64,000 bases of DNA from Ruminococcus flavefaciens ND2009 (lineage in GTDB: Bacteria > Bacillota > Clostridia > Oscillospirales > Ruminococcaceae): assembly GCF_000621785.1 (NCBI RefSeq), contig NZ_JHXI01000018.1:1-64000 (forward strand). The letters are read 5' to 3'. Position 1 is the stretch's first letter. Each line of letters starts with the position of its first letter. The position numbers and the translations under genes are program-made. Below, piece by piece: positions 40,293-49,286 of the stretch. The notes below the pieces were generated by a model. That model made no database searches. It was not told the DNA's origin and was given only the letters and a program-made list of their open reading frames with translations.

Positions 40293-43200
40293 TTATTTCT
40301 TCTCTCTGTTCTGATAGAATATCTCCACGGTCTCCCTCATCATGTCGAAGGGACGTATTTTCGGGGATATTTTCACGGAAACGTAGGACTTGCCCACGCC
40401 GTTGAAGGTTATCCTGCCCTTGTAAGCCTGCTGGAGGGCGGCTATCTGCTCGGGCACAAGGTACTCGGTATAGAAGTACATAGCGCCGTTCTTCTGGGAG
40501 ATTTCGGTGATACCCATGTGTGCCGCCTTGTTTCTCAGCAGGGAGACGTCTATGAGTCCCACCACCGATTTCGGCGGGTCGCCGTAGCGGTCTATGAGCT
40601 CGTCTATGAGGTCGGACTTGTCGCTGTCCTCGTTGACCAGCATTATCTTTCGGTACATATCTATACGCTGATTGAGGCTTGATATGTACTTCTCGGGGAT
40701 ATGGGCATCTATCTGTATATCCACAAGGCACTCGGGCACCTTCTCGGGCTGAATGCCCTTTTCCTCAGCGATAGCCTCGGAGAGGAGCTGCAAATACATA
40801 TCATATCCCACAGCTTCCATGTGACCGTGCTGTCTGCCGCCCAGGATACTTCCCGCGCCTCTTATCTCCAGGTCTCGGAGGGCTATCCTGAAGCCGCTTC
40901 CGAACTGTGTGAACTCCCTCATGGCATTGAGACGCTTTGTAGCTATCTCCGTCAGCACCTTGTCGCGCTGATAGGTGAAGTAGGCGTAGCCTCTGCGGTT
41001 GGAGCGTCCCACACGTCCGCGCAGCTGATAGAGCTGCGAGAGGCCGAAGCGGTCGGAGTCCTCGATAATAAGGGTATTGACATTGGGAACGTCCACACCT
41101 GTCTCGATGATAGTTGTGCAGACCAGTATATCCACCTCATGCTCCACAAGCTGCTCCCATATATCTGACATCTCGTCCTCGCTCATCTGACCGTGTGCAA
41201 CAGCGATACGAGCCTCGGGAAGCAGCTCCTGCAAGCGTGAAGCGCAGGCGCGGATAGTCTCCACGCGGTTGTGGATATAGTACACCTGTCCTCCGCGGCG
41301 GAGCTCCCTGACGATAGCCTGAATGACAGTTCCCATGTTGTACTCGATGACATAGGTCTGAACGGGGTATCTGTCCTGAGGAGGCTCCTCGATGACGGAC
41401 ATATCCCTGATGCCGCTCATTGCCATATTCAGTGTACGGGGAATAGGCGTAGCGGACAGCATCAGCACGTCCACGCCCGTAAAGCTCTCCTTGAACTTCT
41501 CCTTGTGGGCAACGCCGAAACGCTGCTCCTCGTCTATGATAGCCAGTCCCAGGTCCTTGAACACCACGGACTTCTGGATTATCTTGTGAGTACCGATGAT
41601 GAGGTCGATACGTCCCTGTTTCAGCTTCTTTATTATCTCCTCCTGCTGCTTTGGAGAGCGATAGCGACTGAGCAGCTCTATGTTCACGGGGAAGTGTTCA
41701 AATCTGCGGAGTGCCGTCTGGTAGTGCTGATAGGCAAGGACTGTCGTAGGCGCAAGGATAGCGCACTGTTTGCCCGAGAGCACACACTTCATGGCAGCTC
41801 TCAGTGCCACCTCGGTCTTGCCGAAGCCCACGTCGCCGCAGAGCAGTCTCTCCATAGGACGGGCGCGTTCCATATCCGCCTTTATCTCGGCGATGGACTG
41901 GAGCTGGTCATCGGTCTCCACATAGGGGAAGCGCTCCTCGAAATCATGCTGTATCTCGTCATCGGGATAGAATGCGAAGCCCACGCTCTTTTCGCGCTTT
42001 GCATAGAGTGCGATGAGCTCATGCGCCATATCCTTTACTGCGCGTTTTACGTTGCTTCTGGTCTTCTGCCACTCGCCTGAGCTGAGCTTGTTGAGCTTTA
42101 CGCCGCTGTCATCTCTGGGACCGATGTATTTCGACACCATATCCAGCTGAGTTACGGGTATATAGAGCTTATCTGTGCCTGCGTACTGTATGGTGATATA
42201 GTCCTTGGTAACGCCGTCCATTTCCAGCTTTCTTATGCCGATGAACCTACCGATACCATGACCCGAGTGTACAACAAGATCTCCCTCGGTGATGTCAGCA
42301 AGTGAGCGTATCTCCTCCGCCTTGTTTTTCTTTTTGCGGCGCTTTCTGCGGACCGCGTCCATAGAGCGTCCCTGAGTGATGAGAACTGTCTTGTTCTCGG
42401 GATACTCAAAGCCGCCGCCGAAGCTGCCCGACATGAGCAGCACCCTGCCGGCTGCGGGCTCGATGCCCTGTGACAGCAGGTCGCAGGGAATGCCCTTGTC
42501 ACAGAGGTCCTGCTGGATTATGGGAAGCGTCTTGTCGCTGCCTGCCGCAAGTATCATGCGGTAGCCGCGGCGATGATAGTCCTCAAGGTCCTCAATGAGC
42601 TGCTTCATCTCGCCGCTCCAGGGAGCTGTCTGCATAGCCTCGAAGCTTACCAGTCTGCGATAGTCTATACGCTCTCCGCCCTGCATGAAGCTGCTGATAT
42701 AGAGGCATACACGCTTCTCAGCCCTGTGCTGTATCTCCGCCAGCTCAAGGACATAACCGTCCAGCCCCTTGCAGAGCTGACCGTCCTCCATAAGTATCTT
42801 CACGTCCTCGTTGTGCCTTGTGAGCACACCTGCGGCGGTGTCCATGATGTCGGAATAATCGCTGAAAAGCACCGCTCCGTCAATATAGTCGAAGACGGTG
42901 GAGGGCTCTCCGTAGACCAGAGGGTAGTACTTGACGCTGTGGGCAAGTATCTCCCCTGCTCTCAGCCTGTGAACGTCCGCACCCAGATGCTCGCGTATCT
43001 GCTCCATGCGCTTTCCGCGGACCTTTTTGCACAGCTCCTCAATCTTATCGGCAAGCTCCTCGTTATCGTAGAGCACCTCACCCGAGGGGTATATCTCTGT
43101 TTTTTCAAGGGGCTCGGTGCGGCGCTGAGTGTCGGTCTCGAACTCCGATATGGAGTCTATCTCGTCGCCCCAGAGCTCGATACGGACGGGCTTATCCGCC

Positions 43201-43754
43201 TGTACGGGGAAGATGTCCAGGATAGAGCCCCTTACGGAGAACTGGGACGCGCCCTCTACCTTTTCGCAGCGCTGATAGCCGCACTTTGCCAGTGTCACCG
43301 CAATCTCCTTCAGGTCTATCTCCTGTCCCTGGGAGAGCTCGATACCCGAGGCGATAAGGACGCCCACGGGGATAACCGGCTGCATGACAGCCTCTATGCT
43401 TGCGCAGATCACGGAGCAGCGGCTTTTAGCCGCCTTTATGAGGGCGGCTATGCGCATATGCTCGTATTCATGGTTGGTGCTGTCAACGGGAGTGAAGACC
43501 AGCTCCTTTGAGGGGAAAAGCACAGCCTCCTCCGTCCCTGCCATCATGTTTATGTCGTCGCAGAGCTTTTTCGCCTCTGCCTCGGAGCCTGTGATGACCA
43601 GGTTTATCTTCTGACCGCTGAGGGCGTGTATGAGCTGCGCCCTGTGTATATGGGAAAGGCCCGTCACAGAGACGGGTGAGATATTCTTATCGACGGCTTC
43701 CCTGAGGCTTTTGAAGCCTGCAAGCTCGCCGAACAGTTCTTTAAACAGATCCAT
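40293..43754 (-). CDS. mfd: Transcription-repair coupling factor Mfd
   Basis: Predicted 1153 residues, family length. The UvrB-like N-terminal part is followed by the polymerase-interacting CarD-like domain (GDLVVHSGHGIGRFIGI near residue 490). The helicase core has LLCGDVGFGKTEVALRAA near residue 640, DEEQRFG and RGRVGRSNRRGYAYF. It ends in the TRCF C-terminal domain. Mfd removes RNA polymerase stalled at lesions and recruits UvrA. It is the last gene of ispD-PHP-pth-mfd, 15 bp after pth, the common pth-mfd pair. Confidence 0.97.
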   Translation of the reverse strand: MDLFKELFGELAGFKSLREAVDKNISPVSVTGLSHIHRAQLIHALSGQKINLVITGSEAEAKKLCDDINMMAGTEEAVLFPSKELVFTPVDSTNHEYEHMRIAALIKAAKSRCSVICASIEAVMQPVIPVGVLIASGIELSQGQEIDLKEIAVTLAKCGYQRCEKVEGASQFSVRGSILDIFPVQADKPVRIELWGDEIDSISEFETDTQRRTEPLEKTEIYPSGEVLYDNEELADKIEELCKKVRGKRMEQIREHLGADVHRLRAGEILAHSVKYYPLVYGEPSTVFDYIDGAVLFSDYSDIMDTAAGVLTRHNEDVKILMEDGQLCKGLDGYVLELAEIQHRAEKRVCLYISSFMQGGERIDYRRLVSFEAMQTAPWSGEMKQLIEDLEDYHRRGYRMILAAGSDKTLPIIQQDLCDKGIPCDLLSQGIEPAAGRVLLMSGSFGGGFEYPENKTVLITQGRSMDAVRRKRRKKKNKAEEIRSLADITEGDLVVHSGHGIGRFIGIRKLEMDGVTKDYITIQYAGTDKLYIPVTQLDMVSKYIGPRDDSGVKLNKLSSGEWQKTRSNVKRAVKDMAHELIALYAKREKSVGFAFYPDDEIQHDFEERFPYVETDDQLQSIAEIKADMERARPMERLLCGDVGFGKTEVALRAAMKCVLSGKQCAILAPTTVLAYQHYQTALRRFEHFPVNIELLSRYRSPKQQEEIIKKLKQGRIDLIIGTHKIIQKSVVFKDLGLAIIDEEQRFGVAHKEKFKESFTGVDVLMLSATPIPRTLNMAMSGIRDMSVIEEPPQDRYPVQTYVIEYNMGTVIQAIVRELRRGGQVYYIHNRVETIRACASRLQELLPEARIAVAHGQMSEDEMSDIWEQLVEHEVDILVCTTIIETGVDVPNVNTLIIEDSDRFGLSQLYQLRGRVGRSNRRGYAYFTYQRDKVLTEIATKRLNAMREFTQFGSGFRIALRDLEIRGAGSILGGRQHGHMEAVGYDMYLQLLSEAIAEEKGIQPEKVPECLVDIQIDAHIPEKYISSLNQRIDMYRKIMLVNEDSDKSDLIDELIDRYGDPPKSVVGLIDVSLLRNKAAHMGITEISQKNGAMYFYTEYLVPEQIAALQQAYKGRITFNGVGKSYVSVKISPKIRPFDMMRETVEIFYQNREKK

Positions 43755-43769
43755 TGTACATCTCCGTTA

Positions 43770-44396
43770 TCAGGAATTATACTTATTCATGGCTTCATCG
43801 GTCTTGTCCTGCACCATGAGCTTTATGCACTCGCAGGCGTTCTTTACCGACTCTGCCATTTTCTCAGAGTCCTCCTTGCCGAACTTGCCCAGCACCCACT
43901 TAGCCAGGTCATAGTCGGGGTGAGGCTTCTTGCCCACGCCCATTTTTATGCGTGGGAAGTCGTCCCTGCCTGTGAGCTCGCATATGCTGCGGAGACCGTT
44001 ATGGCCGCCGTGGCTGCCCTTGCGGCGTATGCGGAGCTTTCCGCAGTCAAGGGAAATATCATCGCAGACCACGATGAGGTTTGAAACGTCTATCTTGTAG
44101 AACTCCAGCGCCTGAACGATAGCTTCACCGCTGTTGTTCATGAATGTGGTGGGCTTGAGAAGCAGGCAGCGCTTGCCCTCGATAGTGACCTCAGCGGTCT
44201 TGCCCTTGAACCGCAGACGGCTTATATCCTCCCCCAGCTGCTTTGCCAGTTCGTCCATGACCATGAAGCCTGCATTGTGGCGTGTGTTTTCGTATTCAAG
44301 TCCGGGGTTGCCCAGACCTGCGATAACATATTCTATTTTACCTCTTGCCGAGGAAGAATTTGCGGAAATCCTGTCGAACACATCAAAAATACTCAT
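43770..44396 (-). CDS. pth: Peptidyl-tRNA hydrolase
   Basis: Predicted 208 residues. It has VIAGLGNPGLEYENTRHNAGF (catalytic His after the Asn-Thr-Arg), KPTTFMNNSGEA, and KGSHGGHNGLRSI. These are the Pth motifs. The first 20 residues before the family start form a short N-terminal extension (MSIFDVFDRISANSSS). The enzyme recycles peptidyl-tRNA dropped from ribosomes. Located directly before mfd. Confidence 0.95.
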   Translation of the reverse strand: MSIFDVFDRISANSSSARGKIEYVIAGLGNPGLEYENTRHNAGFMVMDELAKQLGEDISRLRFKGKTAEVTIEGKRCLLLKPTTFMNNSGEAIVQALEFYKIDVSNLIVVCDDISLDCGKLRIRRKGSHGGHNGLRSICELTGRDDFPRIKMGVGKKPHPDYDLAKWVLGKFGKEDSEKMAESVKNACECIKLMVQDKTDEAMNKYNS

Positions 44397-44423
44397 ATTA
44401 TCCTTCCTATCTCAACTTTCAAC

Positions 44424-45206
44424 TCAAAAAACTTGACTTTTTGCCCCCAGACCCGGAAGGGTCTCAAGGACTGTCAGTCCGTACTTTTCTGCGAATGCCC
44501 TGCCCTTTTCCATAGCCTCGCTGTCGCAGAGAGCCTCCGGCACATGGGCATCGCAGCCGATAATGACGGTATTTCCCACTCTCTGAGCAATGCGGAAGAA
44601 CCTGTCCGAGGGGTAGTGCCTGCCGCCTGTCATGCCAAGCAGGTTTATCTCCACTGGTATATCCTTTGTTTTCAGGTACTCGCACAGCCTTGTGAAGTGC
44701 TTTTCGTATATCTCCTGACCGCCTGTGAAGTCCAGCAGGTCGGGGTGCGCCAGATAGCGGTATCTTCCCGACTCCATGCCCTCGATTATGCGGTCAACAT
44801 ACTTATTGAGCACCGCCTCGTCACCTGTGGGGACTCCCATATAGACCTGACAGTACTCCGGGTCGTTGAAGTGCTGACCCATTATCATATAGTCCAGAGG
44901 ATAGTCCGCAAGGAGCCTGTCCTGGGCTTCGATGAGCTGGGGTATGTACTCCGCCTCAAAGCCTATATATATGGTAATATCATCGGCGTATTCATCTCTC
45001 AGGTCGGTGAGGGACCTGAAATAGCCCTCCACCTCTTTATCGGTCATTCTGATGCCCGACCTGTAGCCGTCCCCGAATACCCAGGGGCAGTGGTCGGCAA
45101 AGCCCAGCACCTTCATGCCGTGAGCGATGGCGCTCTCCACGAACTCCCTGTCCGTACCTCTGGCATGGCCGCAGCGGGCGGTGTGGGTATGGTAGTTTGC
45201 AAACAA
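44424..45206 (-). CDS. PHP-domain histidinol-phosphatase-like protein
   Basis: Predicted 260 residues. It starts MFANYHTHTARCGHA, with the HxH metal pair of the PHP domain. Other ligands appear in LGFADHCPW, the internal GFEAEY, and the late IIGCDAHVPEAL. This is the HisK/YtvP histidinol-phosphatase type. No other his genes are near, so the substrate is open. The start codon is TTG at 45206 with AAAGGAG 8 nt upstream. It overlaps nothing but shares the ispD transcript. Confidence 0.85.
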   Translation of the reverse strand: MFANYHTHTARCGHARGTDREFVESAIAHGMKVLGFADHCPWVFGDGYRSGIRMTDKEVEGYFRSLTDLRDEYADDITIYIGFEAEYIPQLIEAQDRLLADYPLDYMIMGQHFNDPEYCQVYMGVPTGDEAVLNKYVDRIIEGMESGRYRYLAHPDLLDFTGGQEIYEKHFTRLCEYLKTKDIPVEINLLGMTGGRHYPSDRFFRIAQRVGNTVIIGCDAHVPEALCDSEAMEKGRAFAEKYGLTVLETLPGLGAKSQVF

Positions 45207-45230
45207 TGTCTATTCTCCTTTCCCTCGGGC

Positions 45231-45908
45231 TCATCTCTGCCTGAGGAGCACCTCCGCGATTTCTATATCCTCGGGAGTGGTTATCTTTATATTGGTGTAG
45301 TCCCCCACGGTCATGGCGACCTTGCCGCCGATGGCCTCTACCAGCTGGCAGTCGTCTGTGAAGTCCAGACCGTGCTCCAGAGCGAAGTCGATACCCTCGA
45401 AGTAGAGGTCACGCTTGAATATCTGGGGAGTCTGGGTGATATACAGTGAGCTTCTCGGAGGGGTATCAATGATAAGACCGCCGTCCACGTTCTTGATGGT
45501 GTCCTTTACGGGAACTCCCAGAGTCGCGCCGCCGAAAACGGAGGCGTCCTTGATGACCTTCTCGATATGCTCGGGCTTTACAAGGGGACGGGCGCCGTCG
45601 TGGACAGCCACAAGGTCGGTGCCCTTTGATATTTTCTTAATGCCGTTGATGACGCTCTCCTGACGGGTAGCGCCTCCCGTAGTACAGGCGGCAAGCTTTG
45701 TGATGCCTGCGGCTTCTGCCTCAGCCTGAATGGCGGGAATATCGTCCTCACGGGCAACGATCACTATTTCGCTGACGCTTTCGCAGGCCTGAAAAGCCTG
45801 CATGGTAACGCCGATGACCTTTCTCTCTCCCAGGGGGAGGAGTATCTTATTAACGCCGCCCATTCTTGTAGAATTTCCTGCGCATACAATAACAACGGAA
45901 GTTTTCAT
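45231..45908 (-). CDS. ispD: 2-C-methyl-D-erythritol 4-phosphate cytidylyltransferase
   Basis: Predicted 225 residues. The N-terminal VVIVCAGNSTRMGGVNKILL is the nucleotide-binding loop with conserved Arg and Lys, and VHDGARPLV and the later TDDCQLVEAIGG are IspD signatures. It makes CDP-methylerythritol in the non-mevalonate isoprenoid pathway. First gene of ispD-PHP-pth-mfd; ATGGAGA lies before the ATG. Confidence 0.94.
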   Translation of the reverse strand: MKTSVVIVCAGNSTRMGGVNKILLPLGERKVIGVTMQAFQACESVSEIVIVAREDDIPAIQAEAEAAGITKLAACTTGGATRQESVINGIKKISKGTDLVAVHDGARPLVKPEHIEKVIKDASVFGGATLGVPVKDTIKNVDGGLIIDTPPRSSLYITQTPQIFKRDLYFEGIDFALEHGLDFTDDCQLVEAIGGKVAMTVGDYTNIKITTPEDIEIAEVLLRQR

Positions 45909-45961
45909 AGCAATATCTCCATTATGATTTCTGTACGTTACCGCATAAACGGTACCTTATT

Positions 45962-45990
45962 ATTATAATATACCTTAAAGATGATGTCAA
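45962..45990 (-). promoter_or_regulatory. Promoter of the ispD-mfd operon
   Basis: Minus strand: TTGACA (45985-45990), 17 bp, TATAAT (45962-45967). Perfect consensus. Confidence 0.88.
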
Positions 45991-45991
45991 A

Positions 45992-46138
45992 TCATAATTT
46001 AACACCGCAGGTGTTAAATTATGAGTGAGTAGAGAGTAGTAAGTAGAGAGTAGTATTATTCAGTGTATCGGCTTCTACTCACTACTTTCTACTTACTACT
46101 TACTCAAATCATAATTTAGCTCCGCTAAATTATGATTT
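45992..46138. repeat. Nested palindromes around the second 97 bp repeat
   Basis: TCATAATTTAACACC-GCA-GGTGTTAAATTATGA (45992-46024) lies on the left. AAATCATAATTTAGC-TCC-GCTAAATTATGATTT (46106-46138) lies on the right. Each is a perfect 15 bp hairpin overlapping an end of the 97 bp repeat. Together they look like terminal structures of a small mobile or structural element. Confidence 0.75.
46015..46111 (-). repeat. 97 bp dispersed repeat, copy 2
   Basis: Exact reverse complement of 38877-38973. It is embedded between the two perfect hairpins described at 45992-46138. Confidence 0.95.
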
Positions 46139-46147
46139 CCCTGGATA

Positions 46148-46185
46148 AACAAATGCCCCCGGGTGCTTTGCAGCACTCAGGGGCA
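46148..46185 (-). terminator. Terminator of the two-component system genes
   Basis: Minus strand: TGCCCCTGAGTGCT / GGTGCTTTGC... imperfect stem between 46154-46167 and 46172-46185, followed by TTTGTTT. Same TGCCCCTGAG motif as other terminators in the window. Confidence 0.75.
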
Positions 46186-46202
46186 GAACTGCTATATGCT
46201 CA

Positions 46203-48290
46203 TCACTGCATAGTCACGGCGAAGCATACGCTCTCACCGGGCTGATTGATGATATTCAGCTTGAACTTGTGCTTGTCGATAATGGACTTCGCAATGGCAA
46301 GACCCAGTCCGTAGCCGCCTGTTGCACGGTTTCTCGACTCATCGCTGCGGAAGAAGCGCTCGAAGATCTTGTCCTGATCCTCGATCTTGATACCCTGACC
46401 CGTATTGAATACGGACAGTACCTTTTTGCCGCCTATCTTCTTCAGCGAAACTCTTACCGTACCGCCGTCGTTTGAGTATTTCAGCGCATTGTCGATGAAT
46501 ATGGCAGCCATCTGCTTAACGTGCTTTTCGCTTCCGCAGAGCATGATGTTGTCGTCTACGTCCACCTCGAACTTCTTGTTGCTCTCGAATGCCTGACACT
46601 CGAAGGGCAGGGCTGTATTGATGATAGCCTTGCTCATATTGAAGTACTTGTACTCAAGCTCAACGGTGTTGTTCTCAAGCCTTGTAAGGTTCAGAAGGTC
46701 ATTTACCAGCACGTTCATGCGGTCTGTCTGGGATTTTATGTAATTGAGCCACTTGTTCTCGCCTATCTCGCCCTGAAGAACATCGGAATTTGCAGATATT
46801 ACCGTAAGGGGAGTTTTCAGCTCATGGCTTGCGTCCGATACGAACTGCTTCTGCTTGTTGAAGGCTATCTTGATAGGCTGTATGCTCTTCTTGCTGAGGA
46901 AATACGCCAGAATCGACAGTATTATCATAGCGATCGAGCCGATGATGATAGTAGTGCGCTTGAGCTGTCTGAGCATATCCATCTCATAGCTCTTGTCGGT
47001 AAGGACTATGAGGTTTCCGTTTGACTTGTCAGCCTGATAGTACTGATAGGAGTGATACATACCCGTGTCGGCGTTTTTGTCCAGTATATCGGTGATGCAC
47101 TCCTGAGCGGCATCTGCCTTCAGGTCCTCATTATAGAGCTTTGCAAGGTAATTGCCGTTTTTGTCGGACATGAGCACGAAGAAGTCGATAGAGCCGAGGC
47201 TCTTGGGTATGGGCTCCACCTTTGAAGCACTTACGGGACTTGCCTGGGGAGCGGACTTCCTGTTATCCTTCCTGCTCTCATAGTTCACCTCGTCGCCGTC
47301 TTCTTTGTTTGACAGAACGGTAAAGCCGTCAAGCACGTCCTCGCCGCTGTATACCGTCTGCATGAGGGTGAACTCTTCCTCCTCATTATCCTGTACCTCG
47401 CCGCCGTGCTCCTTTTTGTAGCTTTCGTAGTCGAAGTCATCGTTTTCCTTTTCGTTGCTGTAAGCCTTGGGAGCCTGTCCCCACTGCTGCTGGTTCCAGG
47501 GGCTCCAGGGGTTTAAAGGGCTCCAGGGATTCCAGGGATTCCATGGGTCATAGTATGGGTTCCAGTTCGGGTCATACTGACCCTGTCCCCAGCCGCCCTG
47601 ACCGTTCTGGTCGCCGCCCTGACCGCTCTGGTCACCGCCGCCCCAGCCGTTCTGGCCACCGCCGCTCCAACCGCCGGTCCATCCGCCGCCGTTGTTATTG
47701 CCGCCGTTATCGGGGACTGTGGGAGCTGTCCAGTCGGAGTGGTTCTCCTGAGACTGCTGAGTCTCTGGCTGTCTGGGCTGAGTTTCCGGCTGCCTTGGCT
47801 GAGTCTCAGGCTGTCTCGGCTGAGTTTCGGGCTGCTGTACCTCGGGAGGTCTCTGCTGCTCGTACTCGGGCTCATCATAGTTCTCCTCCACGGAAGCTTC
47901 CGTCCTTTCCTCAGCCTCTGTGGTAGTGCCTGTTTCCGTAGTATTTTCCGCAGTAGTCGATGTTACCGTAGTGGGGACCGCAGAGGTCTCCGTCTCCGTA
48001 GTGGTGGTGGCGGGCTCGGTCTCCTTTTTGGGAGGCTCGGCAGGTCTGTCGTTCCTGGGCTCGCCGTTGTCCGGCGGAGTGAACATGAACTTCAGCTCCT
48101 TGTCGTTATACTCCGTACCTGCGGCGATCTGCATGAGGACCTCCTTTGACTGTCCTCTCATGACCGCCTTGGTGATAACGTTTATTGAGCTTATGAGCGC
48201 GATGAACACCGCAAGGAGTATGCTCACTATCATAGTGAACAGCTTCATCTGCGCTTTTCTGAACATCTGATCGTTATTTTTCTTTGACAT
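46203..48290 (-). CDS. Sensor histidine kinase with long low-complexity extracellular region
   Basis: Predicted 695 residues. Transmembrane helix 1 is at about 18-40 and helix 2 at about 445-465. The cytoplasmic part has HisKA SDASHELKTPLTVIS (phospho-His near 485), N-box NALKYSNDGG, and G-box GYGLGLAIAKSI. The roughly 400-residue outside part is mostly disordered. It has Thr/Glu runs, four PETQPRQ-type heptads, a Gly/Trp/Gln stretch (WGGGDQSGQGGDQ), and NPWNPWSP aromatic-proline repeats. AAGGAGG precedes the ATG. It is 14 bp downstream of its response regulator. Signal unknown. Confidence 0.9.
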   Translation of the reverse strand: MSKKNNDQMFRKAQMKLFTMIVSILLAVFIALISSINVITKAVMRGQSKEVLMQIAAGTEYNDKELKFMFTPPDNGEPRNDRPAEPPKKETEPATTTTETETSAVPTTVTSTTAENTTETGTTTEAEERTEASVEENYDEPEYEQQRPPEVQQPETQPRQPETQPRQPETQPRQPETQQSQENHSDWTAPTVPDNGGNNNGGGWTGGWSGGGQNGWGGGDQSGQGGDQNGQGGWGQGQYDPNWNPYYDPWNPWNPWSPLNPWSPWNQQQWGQAPKAYSNEKENDDFDYESYKKEHGGEVQDNEEEEFTLMQTVYSGEDVLDGFTVLSNKEDGDEVNYESRKDNRKSAPQASPVSASKVEPIPKSLGSIDFFVLMSDKNGNYLAKLYNEDLKADAAQECITDILDKNADTGMYHSYQYYQADKSNGNLIVLTDKSYEMDMLRQLKRTTIIIGSIAMIILSILAYFLSKKSIQPIKIAFNKQKQFVSDASHELKTPLTVISANSDVLQGEIGENKWLNYIKSQTDRMNVLVNDLLNLTRLENNTVELEYKYFNMSKAIINTALPFECQAFESNKKFEVDVDDNIMLCGSEKHVKQMAAIFIDNALKYSNDGGTVRVSLKKIGGKKVLSVFNTGQGIKIEDQDKIFERFFRSDESRNRATGGYGLGLAIAKSIIDKHKFKLNIINQPGESVCFAVTMQ

Positions 48291-48304
48291 AGAAGCATTC
48301 CTCC

Positions 48305-48973
48305 TTATTCAAGCGAATATCCGATGCCTCGGGCAGTTTTGATCTGAACGGGAGCAGATATAACTGAGAGCTTTTTCCTCAGGAAGGATATGTATACCTC
48401 GATGTTGTTGTACTCAACATCGCTCTCATAGCCCCATATCTTCTCGATTATGCGCTCCTTTGGGAGTATCTGGTGGGGATTGGAGATAAGCAGCTCCATT
48501 ATCTGATACTCCTTCAGCGAGAGCTTTACGTCATTTCCCTGCCACATTACAGAGCAGGTATTCTTGTTGAGCTCAAGACCGTTGTAATCCAGCCTGTGCT
48601 CGTCAACTATCTCGCCCTTTCTTCTGGTGAGAGCGCGGACTCTTGCCAGAAGCTCACCCGTAACGAAGGGCTTGGTAAGATAGTCATCGGCGCCGCCGTC
48701 AAGACCGTTTATCTTGTCCTCGATCTCGCTTCGTGCGGTGAGCAGCAGGACGGGAGTGTTTATCTTCTCCTGTCTCAGCTTTCTCAGCACCTCCAGACCG
48801 TTCATGCCCGGAAGCATGATGTCAAGGATAATGCAGTCGTAAACGCCGGTCATAGCGTTATCCAGACCGTCTATGCCGTCATAAGCGGTATCCACATTGT
48901 ACATATTTCTTTTAAGGATCTCAGAAAGAGCATCCGCAAGCTGCATCTCGTCCTCTACCACGAGAAGTCTCAT
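48305..48973 (-). CDS. OmpR/PhoB-family response regulator
   Basis: Predicted 222 residues from ATG 48973 (AAGGGGG 7 nt upstream; the longer frame to 49051 is rejected). Receiver domain: VVEDE, phospho-acceptor in DCIILDIMLPGMNG, TAR (LLLTARSE), and Lys in YLTKPF. The C-terminal winged helix ends KTARGIGYSLE. It partners the kinase downstream, and the pair form one unit. Confidence 0.95.
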   Translation of the reverse strand: MRLLVVEDEMQLADALSEILKRNMYNVDTAYDGIDGLDNAMTGVYDCIILDIMLPGMNGLEVLRKLRQEKINTPVLLLTARSEIEDKINGLDGGADDYLTKPFVTGELLARVRALTRRKGEIVDEHRLDYNGLELNKNTCSVMWQGNDVKLSLKEYQIMELLISNPHQILPKERIIEKIWGYESDVEYNNIEVYISFLRKKLSVISAPVQIKTARGIGYSLE

Positions 48974-49057
48974 ATAAATTCCCCCTTGGAAAAAAGCTCC
49001 GCCCGCAAGGTGTGAGCCTGTATCGTCGCAAATAAGAGCAGACAATTCCACTCTACT

Positions 49058-49066
49058 ATTATTATA
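49058..49066 (-). promoter_or_regulatory. Extended -10 promoter of the two-component system
   Basis: Minus strand TGATATAAT, an extended -10 (TATAAT at 49061-49066). No good -35 was found at 17 bp. Confidence 0.45.
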
Positions 49067-49182
49067 TCACAAATTATTGAAATAAGCTTAAAACTTACAT
49101 TAGTTCAATATATTGATTAGGAAAATTTTCTGCACCGTTTTTGTGCATATCAACAGTTTTATATTTTAGCTGCTAACAAATG

Positions 49183-49211
49183 TTGACTAAGTATTAAATT
49201 TGTGTTAGAAT
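49183..49211 (+). promoter_or_regulatory. Promoter of the TPR-like gene
   Basis: Plus strand: TTGACT (49183-49188), 17 bp, TAGAAT (49206-49211). Confidence 0.65.
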
Positions 49212-49286
49212 TGAATATGCAAACAGGCGAGAATAATTTACTGTTTTTACTCATTATTAAAACCCGCAGGACAGGGGGGCTGATAT

